A stretch of DNA of 64,000 nucleotides from Rivularia sp. MS3 (GCA_019192545.1 JAHCMI010000001.1:124001-188000); one strand, 5' to 3'. Positions 1 through 8,970 are shown, counted from the first letter of the stretch. Notes: a model not told the origin generated them from the letters alone. A program made the numbers and translations.

Positions 1-7
1 CGCCAAG

Positions 8-40
8 CATATTTGGCGAAGACGGCGCAACTACGAACCT
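8..40. repeat. Dispersed 33-bp repeat, copy 1
   Basis: This 33-base stretch recurs almost unchanged at 10478-10510 (two mismatches by eye). Both copies lie in the same orientation, directly beyond the 3' end of a minus-strand gene (gnd here, the inositol-phosphatase gene there). The core reads atttggcgaagac. It is an intergenic repeat of unknown function; its position past stop codons might mean a role in the 3' end of transcripts, which is inference. Confidence 0.7.
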
Positions 41-71
41 AAAGAAACCGGGTTTTGAAACTAATTAATAA

Positions 72-1529
72 TTAGTCCATTTTAACTACTGATTCGTTGC
101 TGACGGTAGCTTCATCAATAGGTGTCCATTCGGTGTGGAATGTTCCTTCTTTGTCGGTACGCTGATATGTATGTGCGCCGAAGTAGTCGCGTTGTGCTTG
201 AGTCAGGTTTTGAGGTAAACGCTCGCGTCTGTAGCTGTCGAAGTAATCCAAGGAAGCACTAAATGCAGGAACGGCTATTCCTAACTTAGCAGCTGTAATA
301 ATTACTTCTCTCCAAGCGTCTTGTCTATCAAGAATTGTTTGCTTGAATTCGGGAGCTAATAACAAGTTGGGGAGTGAAGGATTTTGGTCAAATGCTTTCT
401 TGATTTTGTTCAAGAATCTAGCGCGAATGATACAACCACCTTTCCAAATTCTTGCCATTTCACCAAGATCCAGATTGTAGTTAAACTCATTGGAAGCTTT
501 GTACAACAAAGCCATACCTTGAGCGTAAGAACAAATCTTGGAACAGTACAAAGCATCGCGCACCATGTTTACAAACTTCTTGGTGTCGCCTTCATACTTT
601 CCGCTAGGGCCAGAAATTTCCTTGGATGCTGCTATCCGCTCGTCTCTGTAGGATGACATAATCCGAGCGTTTACTGCTGCCACGATTGTAGGAATTGGTA
701 CACCCAAGTTAAGTGCATCTACTGCCGTCCAGCGTCCGGTACCTTTTTGTCCGGCTGCATCTACGATTAAATCTACTAAAGGTAAATTAGTTTCTTCGTC
801 AATATAAGGGAAAATTTTGCTAGTAATTTCAATCAGGAATGAATCTAATTCCTCTGTCTTATTCCACTCAGTAAAAACTTCGGTTAGCTGATTGTGGTCT
901 AATCCAGCGGCATTTTTCATTAAGTCGTAGGCTTCTGCAATTAACTGCATATCGCCGTACTCAATACCGTTGTGAACCATTTTCACATAATGTCCGGCAC
1001 CACCAGGCCCGCAGTAAGCTACGCATGGGCCATCGTCCACCTGAGCCGCGATTTTAGTGAGAATGGGGGACAGATACTGATAAGAGCTTTCAGTACCTCC
1101 AGGCATTAAAGAAGGACCGTTGAGCGCACCTTCTTCACCACCACTTACACCCATACCAATGAAGCGAAAACCTTTGGGTTCTAATTCGCGGGTGCGTCTT
1201 TCGGTGTCTTCATAAAGCGAGTTACCACCGTCGATAATGATGTCACCTTCATCTAACAAAGGTGTGAGTTGTTCAATTACTTTATCAACTGGCCCGCCAG
1301 CTTTTACCATCACCAAAATTTTGCGGGGACGCTCTAATAAGCCCACAAACTCTTCCAAGGTATAAGCTGCTTTCACATTTCTACCCTGAGCGCGTTTTTC
1401 CATGAACGCATCAGTTTTCTCACGCGAGCGGTTATAAACTGCGATTGGGAAGCCGTTACGCTCTACATTCAGAGCGATATTTTCTCCCATAACAGCTAAT
1501 CCAATCACACCAAAGCTTTGTAGTGTCAT
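72..1529 (-). CDS. gnd: 6-phosphogluconate dehydrogenase, decarboxylating
   Basis: Oxidises and decarboxylates 6-phosphogluconate to ribulose 5-phosphate with NADP+, the second NADPH-forming step of the cytosolic oxidative pentose phosphate pathway, which is the main dark catabolic route of cyanobacteria. The 485-residue protein has the family's usual length. The N-terminal Rossmann motif GVIGLAVMGENIALN, the VSGGEEGALNGPSLMPGG substrate-binding segment and the HNGIEYGDMQ segment are all visible, and the C-terminal helical domain is complete. The ATG at 1529 directly precedes the Rossmann fold, so the start is secure. It is transcribed away from the ycf66-type gene. No oddities were seen. Confidence 0.97.
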   Translation of the reverse strand: MTLQSFGVIGLAVMGENIALNVERNGFPIAVYNRSREKTDAFMEKRAQGRNVKAAYTLEEFVGLLERPRKILVMVKAGGPVDKVIEQLTPLLDEGDIIIDGGNSLYEDTERRTRELEPKGFRFIGMGVSGGEEGALNGPSLMPGGTESSYQYLSPILTKIAAQVDDGPCVAYCGPGGAGHYVKMVHNGIEYGDMQLIAEAYDLMKNAAGLDHNQLTEVFTEWNKTEELDSFLIEITSKIFPYIDEETNLPLVDLIVDAAGQKGTGRWTAVDALNLGVPIPTIVAAVNARIMSSYRDERIAASKEISGPSGKYEGDTKKFVNMVRDALYCSKICSYAQGMALLYKASNEFNYNLDLGEMARIWKGGCIIRARFLNKIKKAFDQNPSLPNLLLAPEFKQTILDRQDAWREVIITAAKLGIAVPAFSASLDYFDSYRRERLPQNLTQAQRDYFGAHTYQRTDKEGTFHTEWTPIDEATVSNESVVKMD

Positions 1530-1737
1530 AAATTTTTCTGGCTTACTCTTACAATTCCTTTCTTTTATCTCTTAGGGTAGTCCGAGATTTTCAATTCGCT
1601 TCTAAAGAAGACATTAAGACTTTATTTAAAGACTAAAAATGCATCATGGATACACATAATTATTTTTAATCTGTATATTAATCAACAATTTGTTTCTCAA
1701 ATTCGCCGTCATTGTAATATTTACTATAAATTAATTG

Positions 1738-1886
1738 GGCATGGGGCATTGGGGATGGGGAGACAAGGAGAGAGGGGGAGAAGGGGAAGAGGGGGTAGTA
1801 AAAATTATTCTTAATTCCTAACTCGTAATTCCTCACTCCTAACTTCTAAACAATTACCAATGCCCAATGCCTAATGCCCTATTCCC
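1738..1886. repeat. Intergenic low-complexity repeat with inverted ends
   Basis: A G-rich strand (gggcatggggcattgggg) is followed about 100 bases later by its approximate complement (ccaatgcccaatgcc), with tracts of 'taactcctaac' type between them. The same kind of module lies at 23817-23967. These are typical short repeated sequences of filamentous cyanobacteria. The remaining part of the 1530-1916 gap is AT-rich and shows nothing else recognisable. Confidence 0.7.
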
Positions 1887-1916
1887 AACTAAATCTAAAA
1901 TCCAAAGAAAGTTCTT

Positions 1917-2675
1917 ATGACACATCTTTTGGCATTGATAGTCGGTTTTGGCAGTTTAGCAATCTATCTGGTGGCTTTCTTTTTTCCTGAAGTTCATCGC
2001 AAAAATGATTTTTACTTGAGTGGCTTAGGATTGTTTTATGCCCTTGTATTATGGTTTTTTTCACCGCGCATTGGTGGATGGTTTTTCTTGGGGCAATTAG
2101 CAGTTGTTGTTTTATTGTTTTGGTTTGGGTTACAAACATTTTCACTGCGTCGTCAAGTTACTCCCTCAATGCAGCAAACCCCGGTACCAAGCGCTGAAGC
2201 TGTGACAAGTTCTGTGAAAACCAATTCGCTGCAAGAACGTGTGGGAGGATTGTTTAAGACAGTAAGCGGTATTTTACCTGGTAAGAAAAACAAGACTACT
2301 GCAACTGCAACGCAACCTGCGACAGCTTCTACCACTGAAGATACTGCTGCAACAATTGGCAAAACTTTAGCTGACGCAATTGATGAACAAACTCCGGTAT
2401 CGGATGCGCCTGTAAAAATTGTTGATAATACTGATAAAACTACTACAGAAACTGTTTCGGAAGCTATTTCTACAGATACCGCAACTACTACAGAAATCCC
2501 AGAAGCAACTCCACCTGAAGCACCACCCGAAGAATTAGTAGAAGCTGCTGAAAATGCTGATGCAGAAGAAAAAACCATACCTCCTGTAGAGGAAATTGCA
2601 CCCGATGCCGAACTTGCTCCTCCGGCAGAAGCACCACCAGAAAAAATCCCACCAACCGATTCACCTAAAGAATGA
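1917..2675 (+). CDS. Ycf66 family membrane protein
   Basis: A 252-residue protein with two or three hydrophobic segments in the first 85 residues (LLALIVGFGSLAIYLVAFFF, then FYALVLWFF and LAVVVLLFWFGLQTF) that match the N-terminal Ycf66 domain found in cyanobacteria and some plastids. After about residue 95 the chain becomes a low-complexity tail very rich in Thr, Ala, Glu and Pro, ending in repeated P-P-E-type motifs, probably disordered and outside the membrane core. The function of Ycf66 is not established; a link to photosynthetic membranes is suggested only by its phyletic distribution. The ATG at 1917 precedes the first membrane segment. An open frame on the opposite strand over the tail is a shadow caused by the skewed composition. 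Confidence 0.85.
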   Translation: MTHLLALIVGFGSLAIYLVAFFFPEVHRKNDFYLSGLGLFYALVLWFFSPRIGGWFFLGQLAVVVLLFWFGLQTFSLRRQVTPSMQQTPVPSAEAVTSSVKTNSLQERVGGLFKTVSGILPGKKNKTTATATQPATASTTEDTAATIGKTLADAIDEQTPVSDAPVKIVDNTDKTTTETVSEAISTDTATTTEIPEATPPEAPPEELVEAAENADAEEKTIPPVEEIAPDAELAPPAEAPPEKIPPTDSPKE

Positions 2676-2762
2676 GTAAATAAGCCTGCATTACTTTTTG
2701 TTGTCGAATCCATATATAAGTAAAAGTAAATCCCCTCCACGTTAATTTTCCGGAGGGGATTA

Positions 2763-2985
2763 TTAGTTAGGAGTTAGGAGTAAGTAATGAGTAGTGAGTA
2801 GTAAGTTAAGAGTTATGAGTTAGGAGTTAAGAGTGAGTAGTAAATAAAGAGCAGCGAGTAGCAAGTAAAGAATTAGGTTTCGGGTGAAATAAGAAGCACT
2901 ATTTCAACAAGAATTATTTTCACACGCCTATGGTAGACATGAGCATTGCTACTCGTTACTTCCTACTTCCTACTTCCTACTTGCT
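2763..2985. repeat. Short tandem-type intergenic repeats
   Basis: Degenerate 7-9 base units such as ttaggag, gagtagt and gtaagt follow one another at 2763-2870, and their complement-like partner (acttcctacttcctacttcc) stands at 2952-2985. This is the STRR type of repeat known from heterocystous cyanobacteria. A possible palindrome cctccacgttaattttccggagg at 2736-2757 precedes it and may act as terminator for the upstream gene. Confidence 0.6.
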
Positions 2986-2989
2986 CTTC

Positions 2990-3217
2990 CTACTGCGGTG
3001 TTTTTTGTAATTCGGGCTGTTCTTCTGGAACAATTGCCCCTTCTACAGGACAAACTTGGATGCAAATACCGCAGTCGATGCAGGTAGCAAAATCAATCCA
3101 AAACCAATCGGTTCCTTTGACGTTTTTTCCAGGTCCCGGATGAATACAGGCTACGGGACAAGCATCGACGCAATCTGCAACTCCTTCACAAACATCAGTA
3201 ACAATCGTATGTGCCAT
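2990..3217 (-). CDS. Bacterial-type 2[4Fe-4S] ferredoxin
   Basis: A 75-residue electron carrier. Eight cysteines are arranged for two clusters: C10, C16, C20 and C24 in the first half and C46, C49, C52 and C56 (CIDCGICIQVCP) in the second. The C-terminus is acidic. The first motif has five residues between its first two cysteines, unlike the clostridial C-x2-C-x2-C pattern, so the redox behaviour of that cluster cannot be assumed; [3Fe-4S] or [4Fe-4S] are both conceivable. It lies 117 bases downstream of hisZ in the same direction with repeat DNA between them. The redox partner is unknown. Confidence 0.9.
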   Translation of the reverse strand: MAHTIVTDVCEGVADCVDACPVACIHPGPGKNVKGTDWFWIDFATCIDCGICIQVCPVEGAIVPEEQPELQKTPQ

Positions 3218-3222
3218 TTTCA

Positions 3223-3300
3223 GTGAACAGTTATCAAGTTATCAGTTAACAGTTATCAAGTTAACAGTTAATAGCAGTTAGTAATTGCAATTCTATGATT
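3223..3300. repeat. Tandem repeat of cagttatcaagtta-like units
   Basis: Alternating agtgaacagttatcaag and agttaacag units occur three to four times between hisZ and the ferredoxin gene. It is probably a neutral intergenic repeat; it shows no open frame. Confidence 0.6.
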
Positions 3301-3334
3301 AGCGTTCAATTGCAAATTGTAAATCTTCAATTGT

Positions 3335-4555
3335 TCACTGCTTACTGCTCGCTGATTCAACTATTTTAGAACCGTCGGCTTTTATCCAGGCAATTTGGGC
3401 GATTTTTCTGTCTTTGGCGTATTCGCGAATGGCTTGAGCATCTTTTTGGCTTAATTCCATTTCTACTTTGACTAAGTGAGTTGAGGAGCGCAGTTTTTCT
3501 GCATAGGCAAAAGCTGCTGCGATCGCGCTGGTGTTTTCTGGCACTACTAACCAGTCGCTGGCTAATTGTGTTTGCGGTAATTGCTTAGCTGTTGAAAGTA
3601 CATGGTATAAATCTTCAATAAATAAAGCGAAGCCGGTACCGGGTATATCTTTTCCTTGGGGATGATATAGTCCCAGTAATTTATCGTAACGTCCGCCAAG
3701 TCCTATGACTCTTGCTTGGTTATCAATATCGCTAACTACTTCAAATACAATTCCAGTGTAGTAGTCGAAGGTTTGAATCAAGCTGAGGTCAAGCACAAGA
3801 GAACAATTCCCTTGGGATTCTATCAACTCTATTAAGGCTTTGAGATTGTTGACAGCTTCCTGTTGCTCGGCATCAAGATTTAAAGTATTAATTTTTTGCA
3901 GCACATCCGCACTTTTGCCGCGTAAATCTAACATTATTTTGGCGCGATCGCGAAGTTCTTCACTTAGGGGTAAGGTGTCTATAGCCACTCTATCTAAGTT
4001 GGCAAGAGCGCTGCGGATTTTATGCACTAAATCGTCAGGAAAGGCTTTGAGTAAAGAGCGAGTAATTCCAGCTTCACCTACAACTAAATGCCAATTCTGT
4101 AGCTGGAGCGATTGCAAGCAAGCGGCGACTAATAACAATACTTCAGCATCTGCTACTAAGCCATCACTACCTAATAACTCGACTCCAGCTTGATAAAATT
4201 CTTGCTGACGGTTGTGCTTGGAATCTGGCGCTCTTCCAAAAACGTTGGCATTATAGTAAAGCCTTTGGGGATAATTAACGCCAGACATCCGCGTTACCGC
4301 AGCACGAGCAATAGAAGCCGTTAATTCGGGACGCAATCCCAATTCTTCTTCTTGGATGTTTTGCAGTTGAATTACCGTCGAGCGCTCGATTGCACCTCCT
4401 GCCATCAAAGTATCTATACGTTCTAAAGTTGAGGTAATAATCCTGTGGTAACCCCAACCTCGAAACACTTGTTCTAGCCTGTCTTCAATCCAGTGTTTTT
4501 GAGCTACATCTAAAGGTAATAAATCCCTGGCTCCTACTGGAGGTTGATACACCAT
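3335..4555 (-). CDS. hisZ: ATP phosphoribosyltransferase regulatory subunit (HisRS-like)
   Basis: A paralogue of histidyl-tRNA synthetase that forms a complex with the short-form HisG and makes it sensitive to histidine, at the first step of histidine synthesis. The 406-residue length and opening PPVGARDLLPLDVAQKHWIE are typical of cyanobacterial HisZ. Class-II synthetase motif 2 appears as LYYNANVFGRAPDSKHNRQQEFYQAG and motif 3 as GLGGRYDKLLGLYHP. A HisRS would normally carry a fuller anticodon-binding domain. The start ATG overlaps the stop of the upstream J-domain gene by one base, so the two are very likely translationally coupled. Confidence 0.9.
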   Translation of the reverse strand: MVYQPPVGARDLLPLDVAQKHWIEDRLEQVFRGWGYHRIITSTLERIDTLMAGGAIERSTVIQLQNIQEEELGLRPELTASIARAAVTRMSGVNYPQRLYYNANVFGRAPDSKHNRQQEFYQAGVELLGSDGLVADAEVLLLVAACLQSLQLQNWHLVVGEAGITRSLLKAFPDDLVHKIRSALANLDRVAIDTLPLSEELRDRAKIMLDLRGKSADVLQKINTLNLDAEQQEAVNNLKALIELIESQGNCSLVLDLSLIQTFDYYTGIVFEVVSDIDNQARVIGLGGRYDKLLGLYHPQGKDIPGTGFALFIEDLYHVLSTAKQLPQTQLASDWLVVPENTSAIAAAFAYAEKLRSSTHLVKVEMELSQKDAQAIREYAKDRKIAQIAWIKADGSKIVESASSKQ

Positions 4556-5502
4556 TATTTTTTCTTCCCACCGAACAATCCACCAAATAAACCGCCACTT
4601 TCAGATTTTGCGGATTTACTTGCGACTTTCTCACTTACAGTACTCTTTTTACCGGCACCAGGTGAAGTTTTCTTTAAAAACTTATCAATTTTTGTCTTTC
4701 CTTCTAATGCTGTTTGGTCTTTGGGGTTTAATTGTAAAGCGCGGTCAAAGTGAATTTTTGCCATTTTAATTTGATTTTGCTTCATATAGACCACTCCAAT
4801 CAAGCTATGGCACTCACTACTATTTGGCTTCATCTTCAAAGCATCTTGCAATTCTACCCGAGCTTGTGATAATTGATTCTTAACAATTAATTCTTGGGCA
4901 CGACGTAAATAACCAGCGAAAACTGGGTCTTCTTTGGGTTGTGGTGGTAGGGAGTTATTTCCTACGGTGGTATTAGAGCTAGATGCTGATGTAGCATTTG
5001 TTGCCGACGAAGCTTTTAAAGATTGACCCGCACTCCGCATCAAATAAACTAAATTCAACTCGCTGATTTGCGCGATCGCTTCTAAGGCTTGCCCTAATGT
5101 TTTATATTGAATTTTGGCTACTTGGGATATGGCGTTTTTATAAGCACTGTCATAATTAGGCGTAGCTGCTAGCTGTCTGGCATTCTCGGTGGTTAATTCT
5201 ACAGAAGAGGAATCTTGAGCTAGACGTTTTCCTATTTGCGCTAAAACAGCAGTGTGTTCGGCGCGATTCTTTTCCTGAGAAAGGGTTTCGTAAGCTGGAT
5301 TTACCAACTTTGATAATAATTGACTAGCTAATCGCTTTTCATCATCGTTAGCCGCCCCACAGCTATCGGGATGCAAACGACGCGCAATTTTTAGGTAGCG
5401 TTTGCGGACTTCTTTTGCATCTGCATCCACTCGAAGGCACAAAACTGCATGGTAATCTATAAAGTCATACTTAAATAGACCGCGTTCTATTTGAAAAGAC
5501 AT
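4555..5502 (-). CDS. J-domain protein with C-terminal TPR repeats
   Basis: A 315-residue probable DnaK co-chaperone. The N-terminal J domain (residues about 15-75) contains the essential HPD tripeptide at residues 44-46 in ARRLHPDSC. There is a Ser/Ala/Thr/Asn-rich linker around residues 160-185. TPR-like helices follow from about residue 188 to 260 (ELIVKNQLSQARVELQDALK and HFDRALQLNPKD). The tail is basic and glycine-rich (GGLFGGLFGGKKK). No zinc finger or DnaJ C-terminal domain is present, so this is a type-III J protein. Its last base pair overlaps the hisZ start. A role in photosystem or Rubisco assembly is possible but not shown. Confidence 0.85.
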   Translation of the reverse strand: MSFQIERGLFKYDFIDYHAVLCLRVDADAKEVRKRYLKIARRLHPDSCGAANDDEKRLASQLLSKLVNPAYETLSQEKNRAEHTAVLAQIGKRLAQDSSSVELTTENARQLAATPNYDSAYKNAISQVAKIQYKTLGQALEAIAQISELNLVYLMRSAGQSLKASSATNATSASSSNTTVGNNSLPPQPKEDPVFAGYLRRAQELIVKNQLSQARVELQDALKMKPNSSECHSLIGVVYMKQNQIKMAKIHFDRALQLNPKDQTALEGKTKIDKFLKKTSPGAGKKSTVSEKVASKSAKSESGGLFGGLFGGKKK

Positions 5503-6001
5503 AAAGCAATTTATACTAAAAGGAACATTAATCTTACTAGTTTACTTCTACACCTTGGGTGTTTGTCAGTAGTTGATTGTCCGTAAATTTTTTATTAATT
5601 ACCAGTATCAGTTACTAGTCAATTGTCGTAATTAAATTAGTGTTTTGATATTTATAGCTGGATTTAAGGTTGAATTTTAAGGAAATACAACAGCTTTGAG
5701 CGAATTTAATATTTTACATTTTCAGAGTAAATACTGATTAAATTTGCTATATAAAATAAATTTTATACTATTATCTAAATATAGTTCTAGTTGAATTTAT
5801 TGAACTTTTTATTTACTTGAAAAAAAGCTGCTTGAAAGAAAATTGTAGATTTTTTAATTAGATATTTATATAACGGGGATTTTGATAAGTTTATCTGCGT
5901 AAATTCCGAAGTGATAAAAAACATTGTTTTGAAAACCTCAACTGTTGAAAAGCTAGTAGTTCTACTTCATACTGTTGAGTGAAATTTACAAGGGCAATAT
6001 T
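5503..6001. other. AT-rich intergenic region, no gene seen
   Basis: About 500 bases of strongly AT-rich sequence between divergent genes. Several A/T-tract stretches could contain promoters for both genes, but no clear operator, repeat or small reading frame was recognised. Confidence 0.5.
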
Positions 6002-7261
6002 ATGGCAGGCTACAATCCCGATTTTTTAGGGAATGGGATTAATCTTCCCGTACCCAGCTTTGCTCCATCGTTAGCAGGGGATGTACTCCGTAGTTCTTTA
6101 TTGGAAGATGATATTTTTGCTAACTATATTAATTATTCCATCATCACCAATCGGGTTCGACGTTCGACAATTGTTACTTGTGCAAATATTGACCAAAATC
6201 TGATAAAAAATGTCCGAAGAAAACGGGGTTGGGATATTGATACTCGTATCGGTGCGGACTTTCAACTTGATAACGATTACTACCGTAACAATCCTTGGGA
6301 TAGAGGACATTTGGCGAGACGAGGTAGTTTAGCCTGGGGAAAAACAGAAAGAGAAGCCAAACGAGCTTCCGACGATACCTTTTATTATCCCAATGCAGCG
6401 CTACAGCATGAAAATTTTAATCAAGATGAATGGTTAGCTTTAGAAAATTGGGTATTTGACCTCAATTTAGATAGTAACGGTAAAATAACCGTGTTCACCG
6501 GGCCAGTTTATGGTGATTTTCCCCGCACTATTTCCCCCCAAGGAAGAGAACCCGCATTAATTCCTTCTGCTTTCTTCAAAGTAGTTTGCTTTGTAAGTAA
6601 AGATAATAACGAACTTGATGTCCGTGCTTTTTTGATGTTCCAAGACGAAGAAGCATTACGGGACAAAGAAGGTAATAAATTGTTTAATTTCCAAACTTAT
6701 CAGGTGACAATTACCGAGATTGAAAGATTAACGGGATTAGAATTTGATGACGAGATTTACGAGAAAAATCCCTTGCTATTCAACGAAAATCCCGAAAAGC
6801 AAGAACAACTTCATATCGAAAAATTTCCCGAAAGAATTGAGGTTGATGCACCTGCGGAAATGATTGCCAAAGGTGAAACTAGGGATTCAGTTGCTGTAGA
6901 TAACGCTGCGATTTTCATCGCTGCTGCGATGGTAAATCCATCGGGAGATGAGCGAAAATCCGAATGGGTTTCTATAATTAATCTTTCCTCAAAACCAGTG
7001 AATTTAGAAGATTGGACATTATCGGATACCAAACACGAGCCATTACAGCTAAATTCAGTTTTGAAGGAACAACAAAGGATATTGCAACCAGGGGAAGCAG
7101 TGAGGATACAGCCATTAAGCCCGGTAATGCTATCAAATCGTGGTGGGGTAATTAGTCTTTACGATAACCAAGGCAAAGGAAGACGGATTGATAGGGTTAG
7201 GTATACCGGGAGAGAAGTTGAGCGGGAAGATTTTACCGTGAGGTTTTTGAGACGGGGTTGA
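6002..7261 (+). CDS. DNA/RNA non-specific endonuclease with C-terminal lamin-tail domain
   Basis: A nuclease of the NucA/EndoG (beta-beta-alpha metal finger) family. The catalytic motif DRGH lies at residues 100-103 (NPWDRGHLARRG) and the metal-binding Asn region is FYYPNAALQHENFNQDEW. After about residue 300 there is a lamin-tail-type beta domain (SEWVSIINLSSKPVNLEDW, then LQPGEAVRIQPLSP), a module often found attached to secreted or surface nucleases. The open frame extends to a TTG at 5975, but I chose the ATG at 6002 because it has an AAGGG about 9 bases upstream. No clear signal peptide is visible, so the protein may act in the cytoplasm or use another export route. It could serve nutrient scavenging or defence; the sequence does not decide. 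Confidence 0.88.
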   Translation: MAGYNPDFLGNGINLPVPSFAPSLAGDVLRSSLLEDDIFANYINYSIITNRVRRSTIVTCANIDQNLIKNVRRKRGWDIDTRIGADFQLDNDYYRNNPWDRGHLARRGSLAWGKTEREAKRASDDTFYYPNAALQHENFNQDEWLALENWVFDLNLDSNGKITVFTGPVYGDFPRTISPQGREPALIPSAFFKVVCFVSKDNNELDVRAFLMFQDEEALRDKEGNKLFNFQTYQVTITEIERLTGLEFDDEIYEKNPLLFNENPEKQEQLHIEKFPERIEVDAPAEMIAKGETRDSVAVDNAAIFIAAAMVNPSGDERKSEWVSIINLSSKPVNLEDWTLSDTKHEPLQLNSVLKEQQRILQPGEAVRIQPLSPVMLSNRGGVISLYDNQGKGRRIDRVRYTGREVEREDFTVRFLRRG

Positions 7262-7308
7262 TGAGAGATTAGGCTAAAGGTTATCAATTTGACGAGTTTT
7301 GCACATCC

Positions 7309-7422
7309 GCTCGGGGTTGCAAACCCCGAGCTAATAGCGAAAGTCCTATAAATAGGACTGAAATACAATAATCTTATTCATTTATTCCGAAGATTTGTAG
7401 AGACGTAGCACTGCTACGTCTC
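7309..7422. repeat. Three consecutive perfect hairpins
   Basis: Three inverted repeats stand in a row: 7309-7331 (gctcggggtt, 3-base loop, aaccccgagc), 7342-7359 (agtcctat, 2-base loop, ataggact) and 7400-7422 (gagacgtag, 5-base loop, ctacgtctc). None is followed by a strong T tract. A partial relative of the third (agagacgtagcaat) occurs at 31893. They look like dispersed palindromic repeats rather than a single terminator. The rest of the 7262-7599 gap shows no gene. Confidence 0.75.
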
Positions 7423-7599
7423 CCGACGTTTTGGAGAAAACCAACAGCGCTGACTTTCAACTACAAATACTGTTATTTTTGGCACCTTCATACAAACAAT
7501 TCAGCTTTTCTTTCGTCGTAACTCATAAAACTTTAACTGTCGCAACTCCTTGGAGAACATCCCAATTCATTGATTGATATAGACTAATGTAACGTTATT

Positions 7600-8769
7600 A
7601 TGAGTGTCAGAAAAAAAGTGATACGTCTAAGCGGTGATGAACATAAAAAATTACGCAACGCCATAATAAGTGCTTATCCAGCCAAAGTTGATTTAGAAAT
7701 TATGGTTAAGGAGGGATTAGAAGAAAATCTCAATGCAATAGCTGGAGGAGAAAATCTTACTCAAGTTGTTTTTAACTTAATTAAATGGGCTGAAGCAAGA
7801 GGAGAATTAGAAAAATTAATTACCGCTGCATATAACAAAAACTCAGGTAATCCAGAATTACAGGAGTTTTATGTCTTCTTCGAGCAGCGGAAACAACAAG
7901 GAATAAAAAAGCAACAGAAAGCACCTACAGCATTTGGGTTACCCCTGCGGATATTTAAGTTTGAAACTGTGACGGTGGATGCAAAGGGAGAGATAGTTAA
8001 ACGCGATTCTAATAAGGAAGCCAAATTTTTTGAAGAAGACTTGGGTAATGGTGTAACCTTGGAAATGGTTTCTATTCCCGGTGGTTCATTTAAGATGGGC
8101 TCGTCACCAGGAGAAAAGCAGCGAAGTCAAAATGAAGAACCGCAGCACACAGTAAATGTACCTGCTTTTTTTATGGGTAAGTTTGAAGTCACTCAAGAAC
8201 AGTATCAAAAAGTGATGAAGAAAAATCCATCTCGCTTCAAGGGAAATAAACGTCCCGTAGAAAGGGTTTCCTGGCATAATGCAGTGGAATTTTGCAAAAA
8301 GTTGAGTCAAAAAACAAGATGTACCTATCGTTTACCCAGTGAAGCAGAATGGGAATATGCTTGCCGCGCTGGTATTACTACGCCATTTCACTTTGGCGAA
8401 ACGATTACTGATGAGTTAGCTAATTATCGTGCCAGCATAACCTACGCCTCCGAACCAAAAGGAGAATACAGGGGAGAAACTACCCCAGTCGGAAAATTTC
8501 CACCCAACAGCTTTGGGCTATACGATATGCACGGGAATGTTTGGGAATGGTGCCAAGATACCTGGCATAACAATTATAATGGTGCACCCAAAAACGGCAG
8601 TGCATGGATTGATAATAATAATCGTTGTCGAGTGCTGCGCGGTGGCTCGTGGATCGATAATCCTGATTATTGCCGTTCTGCTTACCGCAACATCATCTAC
8701 CAAGTCTACGATTACGACCTTTTCGGGCTGAGGGTTGTGTGTAGTGTCGCGCCAGGTACTTTTAAGTAG
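7600..8769 (+). CDS. EAD1-type effector-associated domain fused to FGE/sulfatase-modifying-factor domain
   Basis: A 389-residue two-domain protein. Residues 1-97 (LSGDEHKKLRNAI through NLTQVVFNLIKWAEARGELE to NPELQEFYVFFEQ) match the small helical effector-associated domain (EAD1) of bacterial conflict and NTPase-signalling systems. From about residue 150 there is a full FGE-like fold: LEMVSIPGGSFKMGSSPGE, YRLPSEAEWEYACRAG, FGLYDMHGNVWEWCQDTW and the terminal RGGSWIDNPDYCRSAYR. True formylglycine-generating enzymes bind copper with two cysteines; here the first is replaced by Asp (GGSWIDNPDYC) and only the second remains, so sulfatase activation is unlikely. EAD domains are thought to tether effectors to partner proteins. 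The downstream neighbour at 9051 encodes an ATPase. Confidence 0.85.
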   Translation: MSVRKKVIRLSGDEHKKLRNAIISAYPAKVDLEIMVKEGLEENLNAIAGGENLTQVVFNLIKWAEARGELEKLITAAYNKNSGNPELQEFYVFFEQRKQQGIKKQQKAPTAFGLPLRIFKFETVTVDAKGEIVKRDSNKEAKFFEEDLGNGVTLEMVSIPGGSFKMGSSPGEKQRSQNEEPQHTVNVPAFFMGKFEVTQEQYQKVMKKNPSRFKGNKRPVERVSWHNAVEFCKKLSQKTRCTYRLPSEAEWEYACRAGITTPFHFGETITDELANYRASITYASEPKGEYRGETTPVGKFPPNSFGLYDMHGNVWEWCQDTWHNNYNGAPKNGSAWIDNNNRCRVLRGGSWIDNPDYCRSAYRNIIYQVYDYDLFGLRVVCSVAPGTFK

Positions 8770-8874
8770 CAGTTTATACTTTACTCTTTTGCCCTTTGCT
8801 CTTTTATTATTTACCCTTTGTACAGCAATTGAGCTTCTTAAATATTTTGAAATTTTTATAATCATAAATCCCTC

Positions 8875-8970
8875 ATGATTCAAATCAAAGCCATCACGGA
8901 TGCAATTACCAATTTGACGGATGTAGAAAACCGCTTTGGATTTATCCGCTTTAACCTCGACGATACTTGA
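8875..8970 (+). pseudogene. N-terminal fragment of a nuclease-like cyanobacterial protein
   Basis: A 31-codon open frame encodes IKAITDAITNLTDVENRFGF followed by about nine more residues and a stop. This resembles the amino terminus of a large cyanobacterial family of putative restriction-type proteins that begin with an 'ITNLxxVExRFGL' helix and continue with FF-EW motifs; no continuation is visible in any frame. I therefore call it a remnant. Family assignment is from memory and weak. The remaining parts of the 8770-9050 gap hold nothing else. Confidence 0.35.

Noticed and set aside
2153-2740. Long minus-strand open frame across the ycf66 tail
   Set aside because: It is a Ser/Ala/Val-rich mirror of the Thr/Glu/Pro-rich tail on the plus strand, with no family features; a shadow frame.
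2763-2985. Possible CRISPR array
   Set aside because: The units are short (7-9 bases), degenerate and lack constant repeats with unique spacers; the same holds for all other repeat stretches. No cas gene is present.
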